In this document: positions 1-8,111 of the stretch, piece after piece
Layout of the letters: each line of letters begins with the position of its first letter
Numbering within the stretch: the first letter of the stretch is position 1
Made by a program: the position numbers and the translations under genes
Notes under the pieces: model-generated
Database searches by the model: none
What the model was told of the DNA's origin: nothing
What the model saw: the letters and a program-made list of their open reading frames with translations, nothing else
Origin: Clostridia bacterium DTU080
GTDB lineage: Bacteria; Bacillota; Limnochordia; DTU080
DNA: 15,749 bases
Reading direction: 5' to 3'
NCBI GenBank assembly: GCA_001513395.1
Contig: LFTP01000371.1
Location: forward strand, 1 to 15,749

Positions 1-1
1 C

Positions 2-1375
2 ATCAAGGGTCCGTGGCGTTCGCCTGAGGTCAGTGGCGAGGCCGCTCTGAAAGGAGCCCGACTGTTTTCACCTCAATGGCCGTTTGAGACGCCTTTGCCT
101 TTGACGGAAGGTAGAGTGACATTTTCGGTGGCGGCCGGGAAGTGGGTTTTCGATTCCATAGAGCTGGTGTCGGCAACAGGAAGCGCCGAGGGGAAGGGTC
201 AGATCGACAGGCGCAAGTTGGCGATTGATTTTTCGGCCAATACGTCCAGGTTGCTGTCGGACGTTCCTCATTTGGAGACCTGGGGAGTCGACGGCACTGC
301 CATCTTCACGGGCGTGTTAGAGGGAGATCTGTCTGATCCCGAACTGTCCGGCGATGTGGTATTGCGCGAGGGAACGCTTTGGAATGAGGGCGTCAGTGAA
401 GCTAGGGGCCGCATCCGGCTTAGTCGTCATCATTTCCGCTTTTCTGACGTGCATGTCAGAAGCGGTGAGGCTCGTTATGCCATGCAGGGAGCGGTCACGG
501 GGATAGACAGCGAGCAGACTCCCGTTCTTTCCATGGAGCTGGAAGCCGACCAAGGACGCATAGAGCAGCTGCTCTCCGTCTTGGGCATCGATCTTGAGGC
601 GGCCGGACAAGTTGACGGAGCCATGTCTTTTTCCGGTCCTTTCGGTGGTATTGTCAGCACCGGAGATGTCTATCTGACAGACTTGGCGTTTCTGGGAGAG
701 TATGTTCCAAGAGCCGAAGGGGCGTTTCGTTGGGGCGACGGTGAAGTCCGCCTCAATGATGTGCGTGTTTACTGTGGTGAAGGACTGATGGTGGTTGATG
801 GCGCGATCGGTGCTGACGGAAGCTTCATGCGGCTGCGTCTCGATGTGACCGACTGGCCTTTGGAGAGCATCAGATATGCCCGTCTGGGATCGGGTTTGCT
901 TTCTTGGTCCGGTGAGCTGGAGGGCTCGGTCGACGATCCTTACGTGGTCGGAAACATGCTGTTGTGTGACGTACAACTCGGCGAAGGCCGGCTGCGTCGC
1001 TTGGAGGGAGTTGTTCGCTACGATGGCCATGATCTGGAAAGCTCCGGCCTGACGGCGGTTATGGAGGACGGCGGGACGTGGTGGATGAGCGGCAAGATAA
1101 GTGATGTCGACAGCAAAAGACTGCTGGACATCAGTGTGCGCGTGTCCGATCAGTCGCTGTCATCTCTGCTGGCCATGGGAGGGTACAAAATCCCGGCGGC
1201 GTTGGTGGACGGGGCTGTGCACGGTACCGTGGAGGTTGAGGGTACGGCCCAGAATCCGAAAGCGTTGCTGCAACTCCGACTGACTGAGCGTGCGGCCTGG
1301 CACGAAGAGGCTTTGGAGTTGCATCTTCAAATCGCGGATCGGCGGGTCAGGATCCTGCGCCTGCGCGGAGCGTAG
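2..1375 (+). CDS. TamB/AsmA-like envelope protein, C-terminal part (5' end outside window)
   Basis: The reading frame is open from the first bases, so this is the last 457 residues of a longer protein; there is no reason to choose an internal start. The sequence is made of repeated short beta-strand units of the type 'G.v.G...DP.l.G.l.l', for example GDLSDPELSGDVVLREG and GSVDDPYVVGNMLLCDV. This is typical of the long beta-helical bodies of TamB/AsmA-like (DUF490-type) proteins, which bridge the periplasm and help lipid transport or outer-membrane protein assembly. No transmembrane segment or catalytic motif is visible in this part. The stop lies 4 bases before the start of the next gene, a putative beta-barrel, which supports a shared envelope role. 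The end (RVRILRLRGA) is abrupt and does not look like the conserved TamB C-terminus, so it could be an AsmA-like or otherwise divergent relative. The repeat architecture is seen; the family name is inferred. Confidence 0.55.
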   Translation: MKGPWRSPEVSGEAALKGARLFSPQWPFETPLPLTEGRVTFSVAAGKWVFDSIELVSATGSAEGKGQIDRRKLAIDFSANTSRLLSDVPHLETWGVDGTAIFTGVLEGDLSDPELSGDVVLREGTLWNEGVSEARGRIRLSRHHFRFSDVHVRSGEARYAMQGAVTGIDSEQTPVLSMELEADQGRIEQLLSVLGIDLEAAGQVDGAMSFSGPFGGIVSTGDVYLTDLAFLGEYVPRAEGAFRWGDGEVRLNDVRVYCGEGLMVVDGAIGADGSFMRLRLDVTDWPLESIRYARLGSGLLSWSGELEGSVDDPYVVGNMLLCDVQLGEGRLRRLEGVVRYDGHDLESSGLTAVMEDGGTWWMSGKISDVDSKRLLDISVRVSDQSLSSLLAMGGYKIPAALVDGAVHGTVEVEGTAQNPKALLQLRLTERAAWHEEALELHLQIADRRVRILRLRGA

Positions 1376-1379
1376 TCGC

Positions 1380-3773
1380 ATGATCAGATCGGTGTTACTG
1401 CTCGCTTTCATGGTTGTGATCTCAGTTGTGGCCCGTGCCGATCACCCTACCATAGGCGACCTTGCGGGCAGCTATCGGCTGAATGTGGAGGGTGCGGTCG
1501 TAGAAGGCGACAGCGAACGCTACACTGAGGAAACAGGCAGAGAGCGAGGATGGCGCATGCGCCAACACCTGGAGTTGCGGGGTGCGGGGAGCCTGCCGGG
1601 CGGCTGGTCTTACGAGGGACACTACGATGATGCCCAGCCGGGGCCCGATCGGTTGAGGCTGTCGGTTTGGAAAGAGAACGCAGAGCTGTTTGCCGGCACT
1701 GCTCGCTTTCATCTCTCCGCGCCGGGTCTGTTGGCCTGGGAAAGACTTCTGACAGGGGTTCAAGGGAAATTCAACGCCCCGCAGGTGGCAAACCTGCGGT
1801 TACAGGCCGCGATCGGCAGACCGCTTGGCCTGCCGATGCGTGAACAACTTATCGGGCGCGGTCTGGTAGGGCCGTATCTGTTGAACGGACTCTACGTGCC
1901 GGTGGCCGAGAACTCCGAACGTGTCCTTGTTGACGGGCAATTGCTGATCCCAGAGATTGACTACGAGATCGATTACGAACTTGGCGCCATTACGTTCCGC
2001 GATCCGATTCCGGAAAGCTCACTGATCGAGATCGAATACGAATATAAGGCACCGCAGGCGAGAACAACCGCGGCGATAGCCTTGCATTGGGATAGCGGTC
2101 CTTTAGGCATGGATCTTCTGGCCGGTGCCGAACGATCGCATGATCCGGCATCAATCGATCACTATGCCAGCGGGATGGCTGTAGAATGGCGGCCGTCACC
2201 GGCGTCACGTTGGATCGCCTCTTGGTTGTTGCAAGCTGACCGGGCGCTTTCACATCCTGCTGCTGGTAAAGACTCCTTGGCCTGGCAACTTGGCGGAACA
2301 TGGGTGCAAGAGCAATTCGAGGTAGGTTTCGACTACCGCGTCATTCCTCCCGGTTTTCATCTTTTGGGCCGCACCCCTGATGACCTCGATCGCCGAAGCC
2401 TGAGTTTAGGCTATCAGGGCTTTTTTGATCGCTGGCACAGCAGACTGAGTCTATTGTGGTGGCAGACACCGATAGCCCCCCAAAAGCAAGAAGAATCGCA
2501 GCAGCTTCATTTGCAAGCTGATCATGTTTTGTCTTACGTCTTTCCACGAGGGGTTGTGGGCTGGAGTCTGAGCATGCATGAACGGTGGATATACGGAGAG
2601 ATTCAAACTGGGCTCATGTCAGGTGTTCTGGCCCGGGGAAAGCTGGGTTCGTGGGAGCTGCAGGCTGAACGTCGGGGTTTGCTCATCGACAAAGGACCGT
2701 CACTTCCGGATCAGTTGTTGGCGACCACCAATCTTAGGGCCCGACTGATCGGTGATTCCCGTTTGTCGGCCGATATCCAATGGAAGCAAGATCGTCGTCG
2801 TGATGGCGGAGAGCGTCCCGCCTTCGCCAGCGTGTGGCGGATCAAAGCCACCGGCGCTTCGGGCTCTTCGCCTGCCTGGTGGCAGGTGCGATGGCTGCAG
2901 AGTACCACCGTTCGCAAAGAAGAAGGTGAAAACCGTCCATCAAGGCTGTTGTCAGCCCGGGTGGACGGCTGGCTTCCTTTGGGCATCCCCGGTTTGTCGA
3001 CGGGTGCCTCGTTTGAATTGCGGCGTCGCCTCGATTATGATACGTCCGTTCAAGAGGATATAGCTCTGCAGATGACAACTACCTATGGCAACGATCGCAC
3101 AAGCATGATGCTGTCAGTCGCTGATCGGGCTTCGCTCTCCCGCCACAATGAATGGCAGACTAATGAACTGCAGCGTCAGACAAGCCGCGGAGTGGAGCTC
3201 GTTCGGCTTTTGAGAGGGCCCTGGGCCTATCACGGTGCTCTGTTTATCTTCGGCGAAGAAGACATGCTCGGAGTGCAGCGCGGCATCCACCGGATGCACG
3301 GAGTGTCCTTGACGAAAGGGCGATGGAAGAGTCAAGTCTCGTTCATAACAGGCGTTTTGGATCAGCTCTTCCCGGAGCCTTCAGAAGATGAAGATGACGA
3401 AGAGGGCAATTCTTTGCGTACGGCCCCCGTGGGGTATCGGCTCAGTTGGAGTTGTCAATATGAGGTGGCGACGATCCAGGCTTTGATGAGATTGGCCAGG
3501 GACTGGCAGGCGGAGGCCACGGCCTGGCACGGTGAGTTGACCGGGAAGCTGAGTATGGAAAGCACTCGATTGGAGCTGTCACTCATGCACATCGTGAGAA
3601 GGGCCACGACAGGGATGAGGCAGCAGCAACGCGCTGAGATCTCAGCCCATTGGCAAGTAGGTTTTCGGTCGCAGTTGAGACTCGGCGCTCATGTTGATGT
3701 CATGACGAGTTTCGAAGGAGATGGCGATTACAGGGCGTGCGGACTTGAGAGCGGCTGGACAGCCTTTTTCTAG
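1380..3773 (+). CDS. Secreted beta-rich protein, putative outer-membrane beta-barrel
   Basis: 797 residues from the ATG at 1380, which has a GGAG ribosome site 9 bases upstream (1367-1370) and starts 4 bases after the previous stop. The open frame reaches further upstream, but only this start gives a signal peptide: a basic N-terminus, a hydrophobic core at residues 4-17 and an ARA cleavage site after residue 20. Around residues 183-215 there is a motif VLVDGQLL...DYEIDYELGAITF...IEIEYEY. In my recollection this recurs in large surface and outer-membrane proteins, including SprA-like ones. The rest alternates polar and hydrophobic or aromatic residues in short strands, with an acidic run (SEDEDDEEG) near 670 that could be a loop. 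The last residues are GWTAFF; a terminal aromatic residue, usually Phe, is the classic beta-signal read by the BamA machinery. Together with the TamB-like neighbour this suggests an outer-membrane barrel. The exact function is unknown. Confidence 0.6.
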   Translation: MIRSVLLLAFMVVISVVARADHPTIGDLAGSYRLNVEGAVVEGDSERYTEETGRERGWRMRQHLELRGAGSLPGGWSYEGHYDDAQPGPDRLRLSVWKENAELFAGTARFHLSAPGLLAWERLLTGVQGKFNAPQVANLRLQAAIGRPLGLPMREQLIGRGLVGPYLLNGLYVPVAENSERVLVDGQLLIPEIDYEIDYELGAITFRDPIPESSLIEIEYEYKAPQARTTAAIALHWDSGPLGMDLLAGAERSHDPASIDHYASGMAVEWRPSPASRWIASWLLQADRALSHPAAGKDSLAWQLGGTWVQEQFEVGFDYRVIPPGFHLLGRTPDDLDRRSLSLGYQGFFDRWHSRLSLLWWQTPIAPQKQEESQQLHLQADHVLSYVFPRGVVGWSLSMHERWIYGEIQTGLMSGVLARGKLGSWELQAERRGLLIDKGPSLPDQLLATTNLRARLIGDSRLSADIQWKQDRRRDGGERPAFASVWRIKATGASGSSPAWWQVRWLQSTTVRKEEGENRPSRLLSARVDGWLPLGIPGLSTGASFELRRRLDYDTSVQEDIALQMTTTYGNDRTSMMLSVADRASLSRHNEWQTNELQRQTSRGVELVRLLRGPWAYHGALFIFGEEDMLGVQRGIHRMHGVSLTKGRWKSQVSFITGVLDQLFPEPSEDEDDEEGNSLRTAPVGYRLSWSCQYEVATIQALMRLARDWQAEATAWHGELTGKLSMESTRLELSLMHIVRRATTGMRQQQRAEISAHWQVGFRSQLRLGAHVDVMTSFEGDGDYRACGLESGWTAFF

Positions 3774-3867
3774 GTCAGGGAAACAGGGTAAGATACAATT
3801 CTGAGAGGACTGTATACTTACCGTAGCGAACAGAACAAGAATCGGCAACCTGGGGAAGGAGCTTAAC

Positions 3868-5343
3868 GTGGGGGTGTTGGCCATGAATTGGGAAGAAAAG
3901 TTCGGCAAAGAGGGCTTGACATTTGACGACGTACTCTTGCTGCCGGGTGAGTCGGATGTGCTGCCCTCGGAGGTAGATCCTCGAACGAGACTCACCAAAC
4001 GCATTACACTGAACATACCATTAATGAGTTCGGCGATGGATACCGTCACCGAGGCGCGCTTGGCTATCGCTTTGGCTCGCGAAGGCGGCATGGGCGTTAT
4101 CCATCGCAATCTCACTATTGAGGAGCAGGCCCTTGAAGTCGACAAGGTGAAACGTTCGGAAAGCGGTATCATCGTCGATCCGGTGTATCTTTCTCCTAAG
4201 CACAGTATCAGAGATGCTTTGGCGATAATGGAGCGGTATCATATCTCGGGAGTGCCCATCACGGAAGAAGACGGGCTCTTGGTGGGGATTTTGACCAATC
4301 GCGATCTGGTCTTCGAAGAAAACCTCGATCAACCCATAGAAAATGTGATGACGCGGGATCTGATCACCGGTCCGGTGGGCACAACTCTGGCTGAGGCCAA
4401 GCGGGTCTTACACGAGCATCGGATCGAGAAGTTGCCGCTAGTGGATGAGAATTACCGTCTCAAGGGCTTGATCACTATCAAAGACATTGAGAAGGCCCGC
4501 AAGCACCCCAACGCGGCCAAGGACGAGAAGGGTCGTTTGCGCGTCGGTGCGGCGGTGGGCACGGGACCCGACACCAAAGACCGGGCCGAAGCCCTGGTTG
4601 ACGCCGGAGTCGACGTTCTGGTCCTGGATACGGCGCACGGTCATTCGCGCAAAGTACTCGATACGCTGACTTGGCTGAAATCTCATTTCGGAGACAAAGT
4701 TGATATCGTCGCCGGCAACGTAGCTACCGCTGAAGGAACGCTGGCCCTTATCAAGGCGGGCGCTGATGCCGTCAAGGTCGGCATGGGTCCGGGTTCAATT
4801 TGCACGACGCGAGTGGTGGCCGGGATCGGTGTGCCTCAGGTGACGGCCATTTGGGATTGTTCCTTGGTCGCCAAGGAGTATGACATCCCGATCATCGCTG
4901 ATGGCGGGATCCGTTTCTCGGGTGATATCGTCAAGGCCATCGCCTGCGGCGGGGACGTGGTGATGTTGGGTGCGCTGTTTGCGGGTACGGATGAGGCACC
5001 GGGTGAGACGGAGATCTATCAGGGGCGCAGCTACAAAGTGTACAGGGGTATGGGATCTATCGGTGCCATGCGCGCCGGAAGCGGCGATCGCTACTTCCAG
5101 GAAGGCAGCGGGAAGTTCGTGCCCGAAGGCATCGAAGGACGAGTTCCTTCCAAAGGCGCGTTAGCTGACACGGTTTATCAGTTGATCGGCGGTCTGCGGG
5201 CCGGAATGGGCTACTGCGGAACTCGCACGATAGAAGAACTGAAAACCAAAGCGCGCTTTGTACGCATTACTCCGGCAGGTATGCGGGAGAGCCATCCGCA
5301 TGACGTGCAGATAACCAAAGAGGCCCCGAACTACTGGTTCTAA
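3868..5343 (+). CDS. guaB: Inosine-5'-monophosphate dehydrogenase
   Basis: Oxidises IMP to XMP with NAD+, the committed step of guanine nucleotide synthesis in the cytoplasm. The 491 residues are the usual length. The N-terminal GLTFDDVLLLP signature is followed by a pair of CBS domains at roughly residues 100-215. The catalytic loop is GPGSICTTR with the nucleophile Cys312, then ADGGIRFSGD for phosphate binding, and the mobile flap with the Arg408-Tyr409 dyad (DRYFQEG) and EGRVPSKG. All key residues are present. The GTG at 3868 is chosen because AAGGAG (3856-3861) lies 6 bases before it; the ATG at 3883 would be 21 bases away. The gene follows the barrel gene after 94 bases. That gap holds TACAAT (3794-3799) and TATACT (3813-3818) but no convincing -35 box, so its promoter is uncertain. 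It heads a run with the CPBP protease, folP and folK. Confidence 0.97.
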   Translation: MGVLAMNWEEKFGKEGLTFDDVLLLPGESDVLPSEVDPRTRLTKRITLNIPLMSSAMDTVTEARLAIALAREGGMGVIHRNLTIEEQALEVDKVKRSESGIIVDPVYLSPKHSIRDALAIMERYHISGVPITEEDGLLVGILTNRDLVFEENLDQPIENVMTRDLITGPVGTTLAEAKRVLHEHRIEKLPLVDENYRLKGLITIKDIEKARKHPNAAKDEKGRLRVGAAVGTGPDTKDRAEALVDAGVDVLVLDTAHGHSRKVLDTLTWLKSHFGDKVDIVAGNVATAEGTLALIKAGADAVKVGMGPGSICTTRVVAGIGVPQVTAIWDCSLVAKEYDIPIIADGGIRFSGDIVKAIACGGDVVMLGALFAGTDEAPGETEIYQGRSYKVYRGMGSIGAMRAGSGDRYFQEGSGKFVPEGIEGRVPSKGALADTVYQLIGGLRAGMGYCGTRTIEELKTKARFVRITPAGMRESHPHDVQITKEAPNYWF

Positions 5344-5348
5344 GGAGG
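5343..5348 (+). promoter_or_regulatory. Ribosome binding site pointing to a CTG start
   Basis: AGGAGG begins within the guaB stop codon. The in-frame CTG at 5357 lies 8 bases after it, whereas the first in-frame ATG (5390) is 41 bases away and has no ribosome site of its own. This argues for non-ATG initiation of the CPBP gene. Confidence 0.55.
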
Positions 5349-5389
5349 CGAAGACGCTGACTCGGCATGCGGCGCCGGACGATTCGTGG

Positions 5390-6091
5390 ATGGCTATCCT
5401 ATCCATGCTGGGCAGCGCTTGCCTTCTGGTCCCCTCTTTGGCGGCAGCGATCGCGGGTACCGTGGTCGAAGAAGGTGGCGTTGTTCATTATCTGGTGGCC
5501 CTATGTGCTCAGCAGATTGTGTGGGGGCTTCTTGCCGGCTGGCATTTGTTCTGTAATTTGCGTTTGGATCGTGATGCTCTAGGGTGGCCAAGATTGCCGC
5601 AATCACGGGATGTCCGTTTCGGTGTGTATGCGGGGATGATCCTGTCGGGTGTTGGCACCGTCGTCACCTGGCTGAGTAAACATGTTTTCGCCGTTTTTCT
5701 CGGTTCAGGGCGAACAATGGCTATCTACTACCGGGAACAAGCCTTCTTGCACGGGATAATCCGCTATGAATCTTCTTTATGGATTCTTTCTTGGTTGTTG
5801 CTGACCGTTGTCATTTTGGTTCCCGTTTGCGAGGAACTCCTCTTCAGAGGCTATCTGTACAGGGCACTGAAAACGCATGTGGGAGCTCATGCAGTCTGGG
5901 TGAACAGTCTGCTCTTCGCGGCGTTTCACCTTTATGTGGTGCAGGCACCGGCGATCTTCCTGACATCCGTGGGCTTGACCGTTCTGTATGAAAGAAGGGC
6001 CAGTCTATGGGCGGCCATCGTCGCTCATGCTACGGTTAATCTCACGACGGCTGGTTTTTGGTTGTTCCAACGCGTTGCAGTCAAGGGGTGA
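5390..6091 (+). CDS. CPBP-family intramembrane metalloprotease (Rce1/Abi type)
   Basis: A hydrophobic protein with several membrane segments carrying all three CPBP (CAAX protease and bacteriocin-processing) motifs. These are EELLFR (Glu148-Glu149-Arg153), FAAFH (His180) and HATVN (His213 and Asn217), which form the active site inside the membrane. Bacterial members are proposed to cleave peptides or proteins within the membrane; the substrate here is unknown. The coordinates use the first ATG (233 residues). A start at CTG 5357 would add 11 residues (LTRHAAPDDSW) and is better supported by the ribosome site at 5343-5348. The gene sits between guaB and folP, and its stop overlaps or abuts the folP start region, so it is probably co-transcribed. 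There is no obvious link between a CPBP protease and purine or folate synthesis; it may simply ride in a housekeeping operon. Confidence 0.88.
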   Translation: MAILSMLGSACLLVPSLAAAIAGTVVEEGGVVHYLVALCAQQIVWGLLAGWHLFCNLRLDRDALGWPRLPQSRDVRFGVYAGMILSGVGTVVTWLSKHVFAVFLGSGRTMAIYYREQAFLHGIIRYESSLWILSWLLLTVVILVPVCEELLFRGYLYRALKTHVGAHAVWVNSLLFAAFHLYVVQAPAIFLTSVGLTVLYERRASLWAAIVAHATVNLTTAGFWLFQRVAVKG

Positions 6092-6099
6092 GGATTAGC

Positions 6100-7248
6100 G
6101 TGCTAATCATGGACGTATTGAAAGGCCCCGAACAGTGGCGTCATCTTATCAAGTTGTGGCGGGAAGCCGGTTGCTCCGAAAAAGAAGCCCGCTTGCTTGC
6201 CGGACGGCATGCTTCGGTGGCGATCAGTCTTTCCGGATCTGTCTCTGATGAGTTCACCCGGCAGGCTTTGCGTGAGGGATTGACGGTATGGCAAGCGAAC
6301 GGATCCACGCATCTGGCCGGATCAGTGACCGCGTTGCTAGCCCTGCTGATGAGATGGCCCGGCGACACCGATGTTCGGCTCGCTCAGGAACTGGCAGCCG
6401 CTTTTGATGTCCCATGGTCTTGGGATCCGGGCCTTCTTGGGTCGTCGACACCGATGCTCATGGGCATTTTGAACACGACTCCGGATTCTTTTTCTGACGG
6501 CGGACGCTTTGCCACTGTAGAGAAGGCAGTCCGACGTGCCTTGGAGATGGTGGAACAAGGGGCGCAGATCGTAGATGTAGGAGGCGAGTCAACCCGACCC
6601 GGCAGCAGCGGTGTCTCTGTGGAAGAAGAGCTGCGTCGGGTTATTCCTACTATCCGGGCCATTAGAGAGCAGAGCGATGTCTTGATCTCTATAGACACTC
6701 AAAAGCCAGAGGTGGCCGAACAAGCTCTGGACGCCGGTGCCAACTGGATCAACGACATCTCCGGATTGCGGAATCCGGACATGTTAGCCTTGGCCGCTCG
6801 TACGAAAGCACCAGTAGTGATCATGCATATGCAGGGCACGCCGCAGACCATGCAGCGGAATCCTCAGTACCAAGAGGTGGTGGCCGATGTCCTTTCCTGG
6901 CTGGAGGATACCTGCCAGCGGGCGGAAAGGGCCGGATTGTCGCGCAAGCAGCTGATCATTGATCCCGGAATCGGGTTTGGGAAGACGACGGAACACAACC
7001 TGGAACTGCTCAAGCGTTTGAGGGACTTCCGGGTATTGGGCTATCCGGTGTTGATCGGCACGTCGCGCAAATCCGTGATAGGCAACGTCCTGAACCTGCC
7101 GGTAGACCAGCGCTTGGAAGGGACGGCGGCAACTGTCTCGGTCGCCGTATGGGAAGGTGCCGATGTGATAAGGGTTCATGACGTGCTGGCCATGCGCCGT
7201 GTGATTGATATGACACAAGCCATGAAACAGGGCGGTAGTCAGGCATGA
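6100..7248 (+). CDS. folP: Dihydropteroate synthase with N-terminal extension
   Basis: Joins p-aminobenzoate to hydroxymethyl-dihydropterin diphosphate to give dihydropteroate. The core starts near residue 118 with MGILNTTPDSFSDGG. It continues through DVGGESTRPG, SIDTQKPEVAEQALDAG, INDISG, MHMQGTPQTMQ, DPGIGFGKT, GTSRKSVIG and RVHDV, so every substrate-binding motif is present. The preceding ~117 residues form a separate segment (EARLLAGRHASVAISLSG ... STHLAGSVTALLALL). From memory, it resembles the N-terminal extension of ~400-residue DHPS proteins in clostridia-like Firmicutes, whose role I do not know. The start is taken as the GTG at 6100, 6 bases after GAGG (6090-6093). The GTG at 6088 and the ATG at 6109 are in frame and possible. 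The last codons overlap the folK start (ATGA). Confidence 0.93.
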   Translation: MLIMDVLKGPEQWRHLIKLWREAGCSEKEARLLAGRHASVAISLSGSVSDEFTRQALREGLTVWQANGSTHLAGSVTALLALLMRWPGDTDVRLAQELAAAFDVPWSWDPGLLGSSTPMLMGILNTTPDSFSDGGRFATVEKAVRRALEMVEQGAQIVDVGGESTRPGSSGVSVEEELRRVIPTIRAIREQSDVLISIDTQKPEVAEQALDAGANWINDISGLRNPDMLALAARTKAPVVIMHMQGTPQTMQRNPQYQEVVADVLSWLEDTCQRAERAGLSRKQLIIDPGIGFGKTTEHNLELLKRLRDFRVLGYPVLIGTSRKSVIGNVLNLPVDQRLEGTAATVSVAVWEGADVIRVHDVLAMRRVIDMTQAMKQGGSQA

Positions 7249-7775
7249 CCGGTGAGGACGGACGGGTTGTAACGGCTTATGTCGGTCTTGGGAGCAATAT
7301 GGGCGATCGGGTTGAGAACATGTGCCGGGCCATAGAGGGAATGGACGCCCTTGACGCTACTGCCGTACAGAAGGTCTCTTCGCTGTATGAAACGCTTCCT
7401 TGGGGTGGGGTGGAACAGGGGCCCTTCTTGAATGCGGTGGCGCAATTGCGGACATCTTTGCCTCCGATGAAGCTTCTGAGTGAACTTCTGGCCCTGGAGC
7501 AAAGGCTGGGACGGACTCGTTCGATCCGTTGGGGCCCGCGCGTCATCGATCTTGATCTGCTGCTCTACGGAAATCTGACGATCTGTACAGAGCTGCTTCA
7601 AGTACCCCACCCTCGGATGACCGAGAGGGCATTTGTCTTGGTCCCGTTGGTCGAGATAGCACCGGATGTTGTTGTCCGAGGGCGTTCGGCAAGAGAGTAT
7701 CTGAGCGCGTTACAGCGTTCCCCGGATGATGTGGTAAAGCGAAGCGGCAAAGACTGGCATCGCCGCTGCGAGTGA
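7245..7775 (+). CDS. folK: 6-hydroxymethyl-7,8-dihydropterin pyrophosphokinase
   Basis: Transfers diphosphate from ATP to hydroxymethyl-dihydropterin, making the substrate for FolP. The 176 residues contain YVGLGSNMGDR at the N-terminus, SSLYETLPWG and GPFLNAV for pterin binding, LGRTRSIRWGPRVIDLDLLLY (the HPPK signature, shown here in part: RWGPRVIDLDLLLY), and VPHPRM. The start codon overlaps the folP stop (ATGA at 7245-7248), indicating translational coupling. The usual neighbour folB (dihydroneopterin aldolase) is not between folP and folK, so that step must be encoded elsewhere. The gene converges with darA, leaving 11 bases between the two stop codons. Confidence 0.96.
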   Translation: MTGEDGRVVTAYVGLGSNMGDRVENMCRAIEGMDALDATAVQKVSSLYETLPWGGVEQGPFLNAVAQLRTSLPPMKLLSELLALEQRLGRTRSIRWGPRVIDLDLLLYGNLTICTELLQVPHPRMTERAFVLVPLVEIAPDVVVRGRSAREYLSALQRSPDDVVKRSGKDWHRRCE

Positions 7776-7777
7776 GC

Positions 7778-7817
7778 GGTCGATGCTCAGATGCGCACAA
7801 AGCGCTCGACATCGACC
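7778..7817. repeat. Inverted repeat over the convergent folK/darA ends
   Basis: GGTCGATG (7778-7785) and CATCGACC (7810-7817) are perfect 8-base inverted copies. Inside, GCGC-acaaa-GCGC can form a small nested stem. The repeat spans the end of darA and the 11-base gap to folK. It has no T-tract on either strand, so a termination role is only a guess, but no other terminator is visible for either operon. Confidence 0.35.
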
Positions 7818-8107
7818 ACAAAGACAATAGCACCGCCAATCTCAACTTCGATGGGCAGACTCACGGAGGCGGGGATCTCCGTAGGCAGTTGGGGTATGTG
7901 CTTGGTTCGTCGGCGGCATACGGCTCTGATGATCTCCAAGACTGAGTCCACTTCGTCTTCTTGTACTCCGATCATCAAAGTGGTGTTGCCGCGCAATAAG
8001 AACCCACCGGTACTTGCCAGTTTGGTGGCTCTGAGCTCTTGGGCGGTGAGGGCTTGCATGAGAGGAACCGCATCCTCATCCTGGATGACTGCTATAATGA
8101 GTTTCAC
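7787..8107 (-). CDS. darA: PII-like cyclic-di-AMP receptor protein
   Basis: A 106-residue protein very close to Bacillus DarA/YaaQ (also called PstA). It has MKLIIAVIQDEDA at the N-terminus, the nucleotide-loop motif TKLASTGGFLLRGNTT, then MIGV, and the C-terminal VEIGGAIVFVVDVERF. The family forms PII-like trimers that bind c-di-AMP; their downstream partner is not established. The start is a GTG at 8107, 4 bases after the stop of the HTH/TPR gene. AAAGGA, just upstream and straddling that stop, can serve as ribosome site. The tight spacing means the two genes are surely co-transcribed. In many Firmicutes this gene sits near tmk/holB; here it is paired with a regulator instead. Confidence 0.95.
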   Translation of the reverse strand: MKLIIAVIQDEDAVPLMQALTAQELRATKLASTGGFLLRGNTTLMIGVQEDEVDSVLEIIRAVCRRRTKHIPQLPTEIPASVSLPIEVEIGGAIVFVVDVERFVRI

Positions 8108-8111
8108 GTTC

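Noticed and set aside
317..1030. 237-codon open frame on the minus strand
   Set aside because: It is antisense to the TamB-like gene, has no ribosome site or recognisable domain, and the plus frame shows clear repeat structure.
3781..3820. TACAAT and TATACT as the guaB promoter
   Set aside because: Neither has a recognisable -35 box at 16-18 bases or a proper extended -10, so no promoter is annotated.
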